Source: Thiomicrorhabdus sp. ZW0627 (GTDB taxonomy: Bacteria; Pseudomonadota; Gammaproteobacteria; Thiomicrospirales; Thiomicrospiraceae). From it: a stretch of 64,000 nucleotides of DNA. Position 1 is the stretch's first letter. Each line of letters starts with the position of its first letter. Positions 50,701 to 58,971 of the stretch are shown one piece after another. The DNA lies in the NCBI RefSeq assembly GCF_029767005.1, contig NZ_JARUQR010000001.1:367028-431027 (forward strand). Direction: 5' to 3'. A program made the translations under genes and the position numbers. A model generated the notes under the pieces. It saw only the letters and a list, made by a program, of their open reading frames with translations, was not told where the DNA came from and ran no database searches.

Positions 50701-51181
50701 GCGTCTGCCACCACTTCATCCGGGTGGCGACCAGGTTCGGCTTTTCTGCCAAAATTGCTGCACCGACGTCACCTTCACGACCGCCAGAAAGAACAATCAG
50801 CCCCTCGTTATACTGTTCCAACCACTCGCGTTTAATCAACGCCACCATATCATTTTGAAACAACTTCTGGTTTTTTAGATAACCCATTGAAATCAAATGG
50901 GAAAGATTCAAGTAACCTTGTTCATCCTGACACAAGAGAACGCACTTAAAAACCGACTCATCTGCGTCTTCGATCCAAATCTCAGAACCAATAATCGGCT
51001 TAACGCCCGAACCAATCGCCGCGTTATAGAACTTGACCAAGGCAAACAAGTTGGATTGATCCGTCAAGGCAATGGCCGGTTGTCCACCTTTCTTAGCCAG
51101 GCCGACAACAGACTTTACCCCTAAGGTACTGTCAACAACGGAATACTCGGAATGAACATGTAAATGTACAAATGAAGTCAT
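47705..51181 (-). CDS. dnaE: DNA polymerase III subunit alpha
   Basis: 1158 residues, normal length. The N-terminal PHP domain (FVHLHVHSEYSVVDSTL), the catalytic palm with the Asp pair in PDFDVDFCMDRR, the fingers, a helix-hairpin-helix region, an OB fold and a C-terminal clamp/tau-binding region are present. It is the replicative polymerase. It is divergent from aat; a GGDEF gene follows by nine bases. One CAGGCCTG copy lies at 49520. Confidence 0.98.
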   Translation of the reverse strand: MTSFVHLHVHSEYSVVDSTLGVKSVVGLAKKGGQPAIALTDQSNLFALVKFYNAAIGSGVKPIIGSEIWIEDADESVFKCVLLCQDEQGYLNLSHLISMGYLKNQKLFQNDMVALIKREWLEQYNEGLIVLSGGREGDVGAAILAEKPNLVATRMKWWQTHFPDRFYLELIRTGRDGEEAYIVGAVEAAQRYEVPVVATNDVRFASPEDFEAHEVRVCIHDGYVLDDPNRPKRYSEEQYFRTTEEMVALFDDLPEAIENTVEVAKRCSLNLTLGTYFLPDFPVPEGMTIDEFFVEESHKGLEERLQFLFGHLDAEAYAAKREEYYARIKFELDIILQMGFPGYFLIVADFIQWGKNHQIPVGPGRGSGAGSLVAYALKITDLDPIQYDLLFERFLNPERVSMPDFDVDFCMDRRDEVIDYVSRHYGRDHVSQIVTFGTMAAKAVVRDVGRVLGLGYGVVDGIAKLIPNELGIKLKDAIEKEEDLQAKRDNDEDARQLLELALKLEGTVRNTGKHAGGVVIGPKPLDHFCPVLCEPDGSSVVTQLDKNDVETAGLVKFDFLGLRTLTIIDWALQSINENKQPGDEGFVDIARIPLDDVQTFDLIKTGKTTGVFQLESSGMQNLIVRLRPDCFEDIIALVALFRPGPLESGMVDNFIARKHGKEKVSYPDPQYQHESLQPILEPTYGVILYQEQVMQIAQVLAGYTLGGADMLRRAMGKKKPEEMAKQRSVFKDGAISIGVDGDLAMKIFDLVEKFAGYGFNKSHSAAYALVSYQSAWLKTHYPSEFMAAQISSDMDNTDKVVHMVNECYAMGLEVLAPNINTGAVHFKPFGPRTVNYGLGAVKGVGESALEGMIEERRANGDFKDLFDFCLRVGKKINRRMLEALIRCGALDCLHENRNAMLESVPMALKQAEQQQKNDELGQNDLFGDMLSIEESGSSQLLDVPEMTEKLRLRGEKETLGLYVSGHPIDIYREELDQLIGSSLASLKPEKWQKKWAAGLVVGLRAKITKRGDRMGFMAIDDKTARLEVVMRPAVYESIKDNIKEDMVVMIYGEVSEDTFNGGIKLDAEQVVSLAEARIEKARALKLFVDEATTDLNRIHDLKVLLGSYQADNGLPIVVDYKNQMANVQMKTNDGIVYFPDDELIETLRSQGWQPEVVL

Positions 51182-51311
51182 AAAATACTAAGCTGAACTC
51201 TGAATCAAACGTGAGTGGGAATAATTATGGTATTCTAACGGTTCCGCCTTACCGTGTGGATAAAAAGATTCCATAAAAAACCATTTTTCAGAACCAGAAC
51301 ACTTTTTAACT

Positions 51312-52082
51312 ATGACCCAAATGCCCTACTGGCTGGACCCTCAGCCCGTTGTTTTTCCGCCTACCCATCTAGCCTTAAGCGACCCCGACGGCCTACTCGC
51401 AATGGGCGGCGCTCTGACACAAGAATGGATTCTACAGGCCTATTCAAAAGGCATTTTTCCATGGTTCAATCCCGGCGAGCCGATCCTTTGGTGGACACCC
51501 GATCCGCGTAGCGTCCTGTTTATTGACGATCTTAAAATCCGACGCAGCCTGCGCAAAACTATCAAAAAAATGGCAGGAATGCCCGGATTCAAAGTCACCT
51601 TGGATCAAGACTTTGTCGGGGTCATGAAAAACTGCGCGTCTATCGACCGAAAAGACCAAGCAGGCACTTGGATCTCCGACGAGATGCTTACCGCTTATAC
51701 ACAACTTCATCAAAGCGGTCATGCGCATTCGGTCGAAGTCTGGCAGGATGATGAACTCGTCGGGGGATTATATGGAATCTCCATCGGCAAGATGTTTTTC
51801 GGTGAATCAATGTTTGCCAAAGCCAACGACGCATCAAAAATCGCACTAGTTGCCCTCTCCATGCAATTAAAAGCTTGGGGATTCAATATGATTGATACCC
51901 AGATCGAAACCGAACATCTTAAGAGCATGGGCGCCAGTCTGGTTTCCCGGCTGGTATTCGAAGCGCTGTTACAACACCAATTGCAGCAACCGTTCCCTGC
52001 CATGCAATGGGAAATGGAAATCGACTGGGTAAAAGCTGCAATGGATCATGTGTATTTCCAAAAAGCTCTTAACGAAGCCTGA
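51312..52082 (+). CDS. aat: Leucyl/phenylalanyl-tRNA--protein transferase
   Basis: 256 residues. The Aat blocks GLLAMGGALTQEWILQAYSKGIFPWF (start) and WWTPDPRSVL are conserved. It adds Leu or Phe to proteins starting with Lys or Arg, marking them for ClpS-ClpAP; clpA and clpS are encoded 4 kb away. An ATG start with a weak ribosome-binding site. Divergent from dnaE. Confidence 0.96.
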   Translation: MTQMPYWLDPQPVVFPPTHLALSDPDGLLAMGGALTQEWILQAYSKGIFPWFNPGEPILWWTPDPRSVLFIDDLKIRRSLRKTIKKMAGMPGFKVTLDQDFVGVMKNCASIDRKDQAGTWISDEMLTAYTQLHQSGHAHSVEVWQDDELVGGLYGISIGKMFFGESMFAKANDASKIALVALSMQLKAWGFNMIDTQIETEHLKSMGASLVSRLVFEALLQHQLQQPFPAMQWEMEIDWVKAAMDHVYFQKALNEA

Positions 52083-52196
52083 TCGAAAAGGTTCTTTCTG
52101 AGCCGATTAAAAACTTTATCTCTTACACCTCTAGCGGCCACTTTAATTTGCAGTAAAATGGATTCACTGCTTAAAAACGCGTACAGAGGTGAACGC

Positions 52197-52589
52197 ATGT
52201 ACCAGCACCCGCCTAACCGCCCTGTTTACTTGAGTTTGAGGAAATTCCGCTTTCCTTTCAACGCTTGGTTATCCGCCGCTCACAGAATCACAGGCCTGAT
52301 GCTTTTCATTTCGCTTCTGGGTTATCTGGCACTGGCCAACCTTGTTGTTTTTCATGATGGTGTAACACTGGAAGGCATTCGGGGTCACTGTATCATCCGC
52401 TGTTTGAACACGGTTTTCTGGATTAGCTTGTGCTACCACTGGTTAAGCGGCTTTCGACACCTGCTTGCCGAACATTTCACCACAGCCGCTCCTTACTCAA
52501 TAATCAACGCCAAACCAACAGGCATTGCTTTGCTTTTCGCATGGTTGCTGATAAGCCTCTTCATTTTTAAACAGGCCTGGTCATTATGA
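52197..52589 (+). CDS. sdhC: Succinate dehydrogenase cytochrome b556 subunit
   Basis: 130 residues from the ATG at 52197, which has GAGGTG upstream. Three membrane helices and the family motif SAAHRITG (26-33) near the quinone site are present; a His in CYHWLSGFRH is the likely haem ligand. SdhC anchors the dehydrogenase and reduces ubiquinone. First gene of sdhCDAB-sdhE; its end overlaps sdhD by four bases. Two CAGGCCTG copies lie inside (52291, 52572). Confidence 0.94.
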   Translation: MYQHPPNRPVYLSLRKFRFPFNAWLSAAHRITGLMLFISLLGYLALANLVVFHDGVTLEGIRGHCIIRCLNTVFWISLCYHWLSGFRHLLAEHFTTAAPYSIINAKPTGIALLFAWLLISLFIFKQAWSL

Positions 52590-52939
52590 AACTGAACACT
52601 CTTTCCGGTAGCAAAGCCCACCTCTGGCAGCGATTGAGTGCTCTATACCTGCTGTTTTACCTGCCCTTGCTTGCTTGGCAGTCACTGACGATGCCATACC
52701 AAGAAAACTTACAAGTACTGTTCGGCACACTCATTCAGCCCCAATACTTGGTGCCAAGCCTAATCGCTATTTTCTTTACCGGCATTCATACCTGGATTGG
52801 TTTACGCGATATTCTGATCGACTACACACCTAACAACCGAACGCTGTATTGGCTGTGGGGATTACGCTGGTTGTTAATATTAGCAAGCCTGGACATCGCC
52901 TGGATCCTTTTCCGGATGCTCACCACTTCCATTCACTAG
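52586..52939 (+). CDS. sdhD: Succinate dehydrogenase membrane anchor subunit
   Basis: 117 residues, three membrane helices, with GIHTWIGLRDILIDY carrying the expected haem His and conserved Asp-Tyr. It pairs with SdhC to form the quinone site of complex II. The ATG overlaps sdhC. Sequence similarity in this family is low, so identity relies on motif and operon position. Confidence 0.93.
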   Translation: MKLNTLSGSKAHLWQRLSALYLLFYLPLLAWQSLTMPYQENLQVLFGTLIQPQYLVPSLIAIFFTGIHTWIGLRDILIDYTPNNRTLYWLWGLRWLLILASLDIAWILFRMLTTSIH

Positions 52940-52947
52940 AGAACCTT

Positions 52948-54741
52948 ATGGCCAAGAGAGACATTACCCCTGAAACAATCGTAATCGAAAGCTACGATGC
53001 ACTAGTGGTAGGCGCAGGCGGTGCAGGAATGCGTGCCGCCATGGCATTAACCGAACAAGGTCATAACATCGCCATGATATCCAAGGTGTTTCCGACCCGC
53101 TCACATACGGTGGCTGCTCAGGGTGGCATCAACGCCGCACTCGGAAACGTCACTCCTGATCGTTGGCAATGGCATATGTACGACACCATCAAAGGCAGCG
53201 ATTACCTAGGCGACCAAGACGCAATTGAATTCATGTGTCAGGAGGCCTCTGAAATCGTCCGTGAACTGGAACACTTTGGGGTTCCTTTTTCTCGTCTGGA
53301 AAACGGAAAAATATACCAACGGGCATTCGGCGGTCAAAGCCAGAACTTCGGAGAGGATCAGGCTTACCGGACCTGTGCGGCGGCCGACCGCACCGGTCAC
53401 GCGATTCTTCATTCCCTATACCAACAGAACCTCAGAGTCGGCACAACCATATACGAAGAGTACTATGCGCTGGATTTGATTCAAAACACGGACGGAGAAA
53501 TCTGCGGCATGCTCGTCATGAACATTCACAACGGTGAATTTCGGATTCTGAAAAGTAATCACATACTTTTAGCAACCGGAGGTGCAGGACAACTGTTCCG
53601 CAACAACACCAATGCCAGTATCAATACCGGGGACGGTCTAGGCATGGTGCTACGAGCCGGCCTGCCTTTGCAGGATATGGAGTTCTGGCAATTTCATCCA
53701 ACGGGTGTTGCGAGTAAAGGGATGCTTATTTCGGAAGCCGCCCGTGGTGAAGGCGGTGTTCTGCGCAATGTTCAAGGCGAAGCCTTTATGGCTCATTACG
53801 CTCCTCACGTAAAAGACCTCGCCTCACGGGACGTGGTTGCGCGCGCCATCTCCATCGAGGTTCAGGAAGGCCGGGGTTGCGGCCCGAACAAAGACCATGT
53901 ACTGCTTGACCTGACCCACCTTCCAGCGGAAACCATCACCCAACGCCTACCGGGAATTAGAGACATCAGCATGACCTTTCTCGGCATCGATCCAGTTGAT
54001 GCTCCCATGCCGGTTTTTCCGACCTGCCACTACATGATGGGGGGAATCCCGACCAACCTCTCCGGCCAAGTCATCGTACCCGAAGGAAATCAACAACAAG
54101 CTGTCAAAGGACTTTTCGCCATCGGCGAGTGTGCCTGCGTATCGGTACATGGCGCCAACCGCCTAGGTGGAAACTCTCTGCTCGACATCGTGGTATTCGG
54201 ACGCAAAGCGGCACAAACGATCAGCCAACAACTAAAAATCGAATCTGAGCAAACTCACTCCAAGATGAATCTGGAACCGGTTATTAAGCGTATACAAAGA
54301 TGGCAGAGGACAGCCATCGAAACAGACACAAGCGATTCTGTCGATGCCATCAAACGAGACATGCAAATCGCCATGGAAAAAGGTTGCGGCGTCTTCCGAA
54401 ACGAAGAGAGTATGCATACCGCCCTAAAAGAGCTTGAGGCACTCCAGCAGCGCCTGAATTCGGTCGCTTTACATGATCACTCGCAAATATTCAATCTGGA
54501 AAGACTGGCCGCTTATGAGCTGGAGAACCTAATGGCCATCGGGTTTGCCACAGTGCACTCAGCCTTAGCGCGTAAAGAGAGCCGCGGCGCGCATTCAAGA
54601 GTAGACCATCAGGAACGCGACGATGAAAATTGGCTGAAACACACATTGTATTTTTCGCAAGAACACAAACTGGTTTACAAAGCAGTCAATTTGCAGCCGC
54701 AAAACCATTCGGGATTCGAACCCAAAAAACGGGTTTACTGA
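52948..54741 (+). CDS. sdhA: Succinate dehydrogenase flavoprotein subunit
   Basis: 597 residues. FAD-binding GAGGAGMRAA near the N-terminus, the covalent-FAD His in TRSHTVAAQGG, and the substrate-binding EFWQFHPTG and NRLGGNSLLD are all conserved. It oxidises succinate to fumarate. The ATG at 52948 follows sdhD by eight bases and gives the usual SdhA start; the longer frame from 52849 would overlap sdhD. Confidence 0.98.
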   Translation: MAKRDITPETIVIESYDALVVGAGGAGMRAAMALTEQGHNIAMISKVFPTRSHTVAAQGGINAALGNVTPDRWQWHMYDTIKGSDYLGDQDAIEFMCQEASEIVRELEHFGVPFSRLENGKIYQRAFGGQSQNFGEDQAYRTCAAADRTGHAILHSLYQQNLRVGTTIYEEYYALDLIQNTDGEICGMLVMNIHNGEFRILKSNHILLATGGAGQLFRNNTNASINTGDGLGMVLRAGLPLQDMEFWQFHPTGVASKGMLISEAARGEGGVLRNVQGEAFMAHYAPHVKDLASRDVVARAISIEVQEGRGCGPNKDHVLLDLTHLPAETITQRLPGIRDISMTFLGIDPVDAPMPVFPTCHYMMGGIPTNLSGQVIVPEGNQQQAVKGLFAIGECACVSVHGANRLGGNSLLDIVVFGRKAAQTISQQLKIESEQTHSKMNLEPVIKRIQRWQRTAIETDTSDSVDAIKRDMQIAMEKGCGVFRNEESMHTALKELEALQQRLNSVALHDHSQIFNLERLAAYELENLMAIGFATVHSALARKESRGAHSRVDHQERDDENWLKHTLYFSQEHKLVYKAVNLQPQNHSGFEPKKRVY

Positions 54742-54767
54742 CCCGGTTCTTTATTAGGACAATGACT

Positions 54768-55466
54768 ATGGAATTCATTATCAGCCGTTTCAATCCGGAA
54801 ACCGACGAATCAGCTTACGATCAGAGCTATTATCTGGAAGATACCGATATCACTCCAGATATGATGCTTCTGGATGCGTTACACGCAATTCGACGACAAG
54901 ACCCAAGTCTGAGCTTTCGTTTTTCCTGCCAGGAAGGTGTCTGCGGTTCGGACGGAATGAACGTCAATGGTCAAAACTGCCTCAGCTGCATCACACCGCT
55001 CTCCTCTCTAAAAGAGCCTATTACAATCAAACCGATGCCCGGGCTGCCGATTATTAAGGACTTGATCATCGACATGGAAATGTTCTACAGACATTACCGC
55101 GAAGTCCAGCCGTTTCTGAAGCCTCTAAATTCCAGCCCTCAATTGGAGAACCTCCAAACTCCGGCACAGAGAAAGAAGCTGGATGGTGCTTACGAATGCA
55201 TCCTGTGTGGCTGCTGCTCCACAAGCTGCCCCTCTTTCTGGTGGAATCCCGACCAATTCCTTGGCCCGGCTGCATTGCTCGCAGCCAATCGTTTCGTCAT
55301 TGACTCCAGAGACATCGATTCCAAAGCTCGCTTGCAAGAACTGGACGACCCGATGAAAACCTTCCGGTGCCGTCATATACAAAACTGTACCGCCGCCTGC
55401 CCAAAAGGACTCAACCCGAGCCGGGCAATTCAGGAACTCAAAGGAATGATCGTCAAAAATGGCTGA
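54768..55466 (+). CDS. sdhB: Succinate dehydrogenase iron-sulfur subunit
   Basis: 232 residues. The 2Fe-2S ligands lie in CQEGVCGSDG and NCLSC, the 4Fe-4S and 3Fe-4S ligands in CILCGCCSTSCP and CRHIQNCTAACPKG. It carries electrons from SdhA to quinone. An ATG six bases upstream (54762) is in frame, but AGGAC is eight bases from 54768, so that start is preferred. The end overlaps sdhE by eight bases. Confidence 0.97.
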   Translation: MEFIISRFNPETDESAYDQSYYLEDTDITPDMMLLDALHAIRRQDPSLSFRFSCQEGVCGSDGMNVNGQNCLSCITPLSSLKEPITIKPMPGLPIIKDLIIDMEMFYRHYREVQPFLKPLNSSPQLENLQTPAQRKKLDGAYECILCGCCSTSCPSFWWNPDQFLGPAALLAANRFVIDSRDIDSKARLQELDDPMKTFRCRHIQNCTAACPKGLNPSRAIQELKGMIVKNG

Positions 55467-55758
55467 AGCTGAAAGCAATCAAACCGAACAGGCCTGGTTA
55501 CGTCGTATGCTGTTTTTATGCAAACGCGGCAACCTCGAAACAGAACTGCTCCTAAGTGCCTATAGCCTTACTTTGCTTCATGCTTGCGAAGCTGACCGAC
55601 GATTGTTCGAACAACTGCTACTTGAATCCGACCAAGCTCTGTTTAACTGGCTACTAAAAGACCCCTCAGCCAATAACGTTACAGGCCATGAAATTCCTAC
55701 ATGTTATCAAGGGCTGATTGACGCAATCCGAAATAATTATTTGATTACAAACCAATAA
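55459..55758 (+). CDS. sdhE: Succinate dehydrogenase assembly factor SdhE
   Basis: 99 residues with the SdhE motif RGxxE (RGNLE) and the WLL-type C-terminal pattern. SdhE promotes covalent FAD attachment to SdhA. It overlaps sdhB, so the assembly factor is made with the enzyme. The infA -35 box lies in its last codons. Confidence 0.9.
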   Translation: MAEAESNQTEQAWLRRMLFLCKRGNLETELLLSAYSLTLLHACEADRRLFEQLLLESDQALFNWLLKDPSANNVTGHEIPTCYQGLIDAIRNNYLITNQ

Positions 55759-55769
55759 ATTGGTATAAT
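55741..55769 (+). promoter_or_regulatory. Predicted sigma70 promoter of infA
   Basis: TTGATT (55741-55746) and a perfect TATAAT (55764-55769) are 17 bases apart. The start would be near 55776, about 30 bases before the infA ATG. The -35 box lies within the end of sdhE. Confidence 0.75.
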
Positions 55770-55806
55770 CCGCGCAAATTTTTTTTCTAAGGATTTACCT
55801 AGGCTT

Positions 55807-56025
55807 ATGGCAAAACAAGATGTTATTGAATTTGATGGTGTAGTTATCGAAACCCTACCGAATACCATGTTTAAAGTGGAATTGGAAAACGGTCACCAAA
55901 TTTTGGCGCACATTTCCGGACGCATGCGTAAAAACTATATCCGAATTCTTGCCGGTGACTCAGTCAAAGTAGAGCTGACTCCTTATGATCTAACCAAAGG
56001 CCGTATCACTTACCGCGGTAAGTAA
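55807..56025 (+). CDS. infA: Translation initiation factor IF-1
   Basis: 72 residues, the exact IF-1 length, starting [19 protein letters not shown] and ending KGRITYRGK. An OB-fold protein that blocks the ribosomal A site during initiation. It has its own promoter and is followed by two tandem hairpins. It faces clpA, as in many gammaproteobacteria. Confidence 0.98.
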   Translation: MAKQDVIEFDGVVIETLPNTMFKVELENGHQILAHISGRMRKNYIRILAGDSVKVELTPYDLTKGRITYRGK

Positions 56026-56047
56026 TTCCTACCGATCATAAAATACC

Positions 56048-56073
56048 GTCGACAGCGCTCATAGCCTGTCGAC
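56048..56073 (+). other. Hairpin GTCGACAG...CTGTCGAC directly after infA
   Basis: Arms of eight bases plus inner GCT/AGC pairs give an 11-bp stem with one bulged C, 22 bp past the infA stop and before the real terminator. No T-run follows, so it is probably a 3'-end stabiliser. Confidence 0.5.
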
Positions 56074-56094
56074 AGCCGCCTAGAAAAATTAATT

Positions 56095-56135
56095 AAAAAA
56101 GCCCGTTTATCTGTAATGGATAAACGGGCTTTTTT
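56095..56135. terminator. Bidirectional terminator between infA and clpA
   Basis: GCCCGTTTATC and GATAAACGGGC pair around a seven-base loop with A6 before and T6 after. It can serve infA and clpA transcripts. Confidence 0.9.
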
Positions 56136-56170
56136 ATTGGGCTCTTGCGTAGTTAAACATCAAAATGACC

Positions 56171-56192
56171 AACCGAACAGGCCTGTCCGGTT
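56171..56192 (-). terminator. CAGGCCTG-core hairpin after clpA
   Basis: AACCGGACAGG and CCTGTTCGGTT form an 11-bp stem (with one G-T wobble) on the reverse strand, 19 bp past the clpA stop. The following bases (GGTCATTTT) are only a weak U-run; the stronger terminator at 56095-56135 lies beyond. Confidence 0.5.
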
Positions 56193-56211
56193 TGATCCAG
56201 CTTTCAAACCA

Positions 56212-58455
56212 TCAAGTTTCGACGTTAAAAACCAAAGCATCATCCTTGCAATCAATCTCCAGCTTGCCACCGTTCTGTAACTCACCAAACAGTAATTTGT
56301 CCGCCAAAGGCTGTTTGATTTTCTCCTGAATCAGGCGACTCATCGGACGTGCCCCCATCAATGGATCATAACCGTTCTTGGCCAACCAGCTTCGTGCAGC
56401 CTCAGTCACCTTCAATATCACCTTCTTATCTGCAAGCGACTGCTCTAATCCGTAAATGAACTTATTCACCACTGAAGCCATCGACTCCTCTGAAAGTCGA
56501 TTGAACTGAATCACGCCATCCAAACGGTTGCGGAACTCAGGTGTAAAGACCTTTTTCAATTCCGCCTCAAAGTCCATAGTATGATCCTGCACGGTAAAGC
56601 CCATACTGGCACGTGCCATCTGCTCTGCCCCTACATTGGAAGTCATGATCAGAATCACATTTCGGAAGTCCGCTTTTCGGCCATTGTTATCGGTCAAGGT
56701 ACCGTGATCCATCACTTGCAACAGAATATTAAAGACATCAGGATGCGCTTTCTCGATTTCATCCAGTAACACAACGGCATGAGGCTGCTTATTCACCGCT
56801 TCGGTCAAAAGTCCTCCCTGATCGTACCCAACATACCCCGGAGGCGCACCGATCAAACGAGAAACCGTGTGACGTTCCATATACTCGGACATATCGAATC
56901 GCAACATCTCAACGCCCAAATGCGTGGCTAGCTGCTGTGTCAATTCGGTCTTACCGACACCCGTCGGCCCGGCAAATAGGAAACAACCGGTCGGCTTGTT
57001 CGGGTCACTCAAGCCGGATCGCGCCAACTTGATGGCGGACGTCAACTGGTCGACAGCATGATCCTGACCAAACACCACACGCTTAAGGTTATCACCCAAG
57101 TCATGCAGTTTGTCCTTTTCCTTCTGGGTAATCTGAGAAACCGGAATTCTTGCAATGCTAGCCACCACATTTTGAATCTCTGTCACACCGATCTGTTTCT
57201 TACGCTTGCTCGCCGTTTGTAGTGCCTGTTTGGCTCCGGCTTCGTCAATCACGTCAATGGCCTTATCCGGCAGATGGCGGTCGGTAATATAACGGGCTGA
57301 CAGTGCCACCGCTTCTTTCAGAGCTGGCAGTGTATATTTGACCTGATGATGCTCTTCGTATTTATCCTTCAGTCCTTTCAGGATTTCAAACGCTTCCTGG
57401 CTGGTCGGCTCCTTGACGTCTACCTTCTGGAAGCGTCTCGCCAAAGCACGGTCCTTTTCAAAGATACCTCGATGTTCTTCATAAGTGGTCGCACCGATAC
57501 AACGAAGCTTGCCTGAAGACAAGGCGGGCTTCATCAAATTGGAAGCATCCATCGCTCCCCCCTGTACCGCACCGGCACCAATGATGGTATGGATTTCATC
57601 AATAAACAAAATGGCATGCGGTTGCTGTTCCAACTCTTTCAACAAGCCTTTGAAACGCTTTTCGAAATCACCGCGGTAACGGGTACCGGCCAACAAAGCT
57701 CCCATATCAAGACTATATACAACGGCGTCCAATAACTGCTCTGGTACCTTTTGGTTCACAATCTGATACGCCAGGCCTTCCGCCACGGCGGTCTTACCGA
57801 CTCCCGGCTCACCAACCAACAAAGGGTTGTTCTTACGACGACGACTCAAAATTTCCAAAGTTCGGCCAAGTTCCCACTGCCGTCCTATAATCGGATCGAT
57901 CTTGCCGTCTTCAACTTCCTGGTTCAAATTGATCGCAAACGATTCAAGCGGCGTCTTCCCTTCACTGGATTCTGCCTGCCCTTCACCCTGTTCCGCATTA
58001 TCGCCGCCAGGAATAATATACTCTTCAGAATCACTGGCGGTCACTCCGTGCGAGATGTAACTCAACACGTCAACACGGTCTACACCGTTACTTTCTAAAA
58101 GATAAACCGCTTGGGAGTCCTGTTCCGAAAACATCGAAGCAAGAACATGTAGTCCAGTTACCTCAGGGTAACCGTTTGACTGCACCAGATAGATGGCACG
58201 TTCTATAACGCGCTGAAAACTCATGGTCGGTTGTAGCTCGTCCGGTTTACGGCTCACCATTTCCGATTCCAAGAACTTCTCCAAGCCCTCTTCTATCTTG
58301 CTGACATCGGCACCACAGGCACGAATGGCATCCTGGACTTCCGGCAAGCCCAACAACTCAAGCAACAAATGCTCCAGTGTCACGAACTCATGCTCGTATT
58401 CATGAGCCACACTAAAGGCATTACTTAAGGTCATTTGTAATTCTTTGCTTAACAC
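56212..58455 (-). CDS. clpA: ATP-dependent Clp protease ATP-binding subunit ClpA
   Basis: 747 residues. Clp N-domain, two AAA+ modules with Walker A GEPGVGKT and GPTGVGKT, and a C-terminal domain. It unfolds substrates and feeds ClpP, with N-end-rule proteins delivered by ClpS. The tripeptide of the ClpP-docking loop reads MGF where E. coli ClpA has IGL. The GTG at 58455 is the start: AGAGGTGG lies seven bases upstream and the clpS stop is two bases before it; a GTG at 58479 would overlap clpS. Confidence 0.97.
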   Translation of the reverse strand: MLSKELQMTLSNAFSVAHEYEHEFVTLEHLLLELLGLPEVQDAIRACGADVSKIEEGLEKFLESEMVSRKPDELQPTMSFQRVIERAIYLVQSNGYPEVTGLHVLASMFSEQDSQAVYLLESNGVDRVDVLSYISHGVTASDSEEYIIPGGDNAEQGEGQAESSEGKTPLESFAINLNQEVEDGKIDPIIGRQWELGRTLEILSRRRKNNPLLVGEPGVGKTAVAEGLAYQIVNQKVPEQLLDAVVYSLDMGALLAGTRYRGDFEKRFKGLLKELEQQPHAILFIDEIHTIIGAGAVQGGAMDASNLMKPALSSGKLRCIGATTYEEHRGIFEKDRALARRFQKVDVKEPTSQEAFEILKGLKDKYEEHHQVKYTLPALKEAVALSARYITDRHLPDKAIDVIDEAGAKQALQTASKRKKQIGVTEIQNVVASIARIPVSQITQKEKDKLHDLGDNLKRVVFGQDHAVDQLTSAIKLARSGLSDPNKPTGCFLFAGPTGVGKTELTQQLATHLGVEMLRFDMSEYMERHTVSRLIGAPPGYVGYDQGGLLTEAVNKQPHAVVLLDEIEKAHPDVFNILLQVMDHGTLTDNNGRKADFRNVILIMTSNVGAEQMARASMGFTVQDHTMDFEAELKKVFTPEFRNRLDGVIQFNRLSEESMASVVNKFIYGLEQSLADKKVILKVTEAARSWLAKNGYDPLMGARPMSRLIQEKIKQPLADKLLFGELQNGGKLEIDCKDDALVFNVET

Positions 58456-58457
58456 AA

Positions 58458-58769
58458 TCAGGCCACCTCTAACTGGCACATCAACGGATGTTTATTCTGG
58501 CGTGAAAATCGATTCACCTGTTGAACTTTCATTTCTGCCACTTCACGACTATAGACACCACACACCCCTTTACCTTCATGATGCACCGCTAGCATAACAG
58601 CATTGGCCTTCGCTTCGTCCAATCCGAAGAAACGCATGAGTACTTCAACAACAAAATCCATCGGGGTGTAATCGTCATTCAACAACACTACTTGATAGCG
58701 TTTCGGCGGTTTTACTTTGGCGCGTGCCGCTTCTAAAAGCAGATTGCCATCATCATAATCCTGAGACAT
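58458..58769 (-). CDS. clpS: ATP-dependent Clp protease adaptor ClpS
   Basis: 103 residues. The binding-pocket segments LLNDDYTPMDFVVEVL and AVHHEGKGVCGVYSREVAE are conserved. It recognises N-end-rule residues (such as Leu and Phe added by Aat) and hands them to ClpA. It is two bases ahead of clpA on the same strand. Confidence 0.97.
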   Translation of the reverse strand: MSQDYDDGNLLLEAARAKVKPPKRYQVVLLNDDYTPMDFVVEVLMRFFGLDEAKANAVMLAVHHEGKGVCGVYSREVAEMKVQQVNRFSRQNKHPLMCQLEVA

Positions 58770-58971
58770 AGCTGAAATCTTTACTTCTTTTTTATTCGTT
58801 TAGCAGCGGCTTTGACGCGCTACATTGAAATTGAACGGAATGATTACATGAATTTGAATAAGGCCATATTGTAGCCTTTTCAAGCAGCGGCGGGAAACAA
58901 AGCGCCAAAATCAATTGAACCTATTACCCTTTTGCAATAGCGTATCATGAAAGGAAAATTTGAGGAAATTT

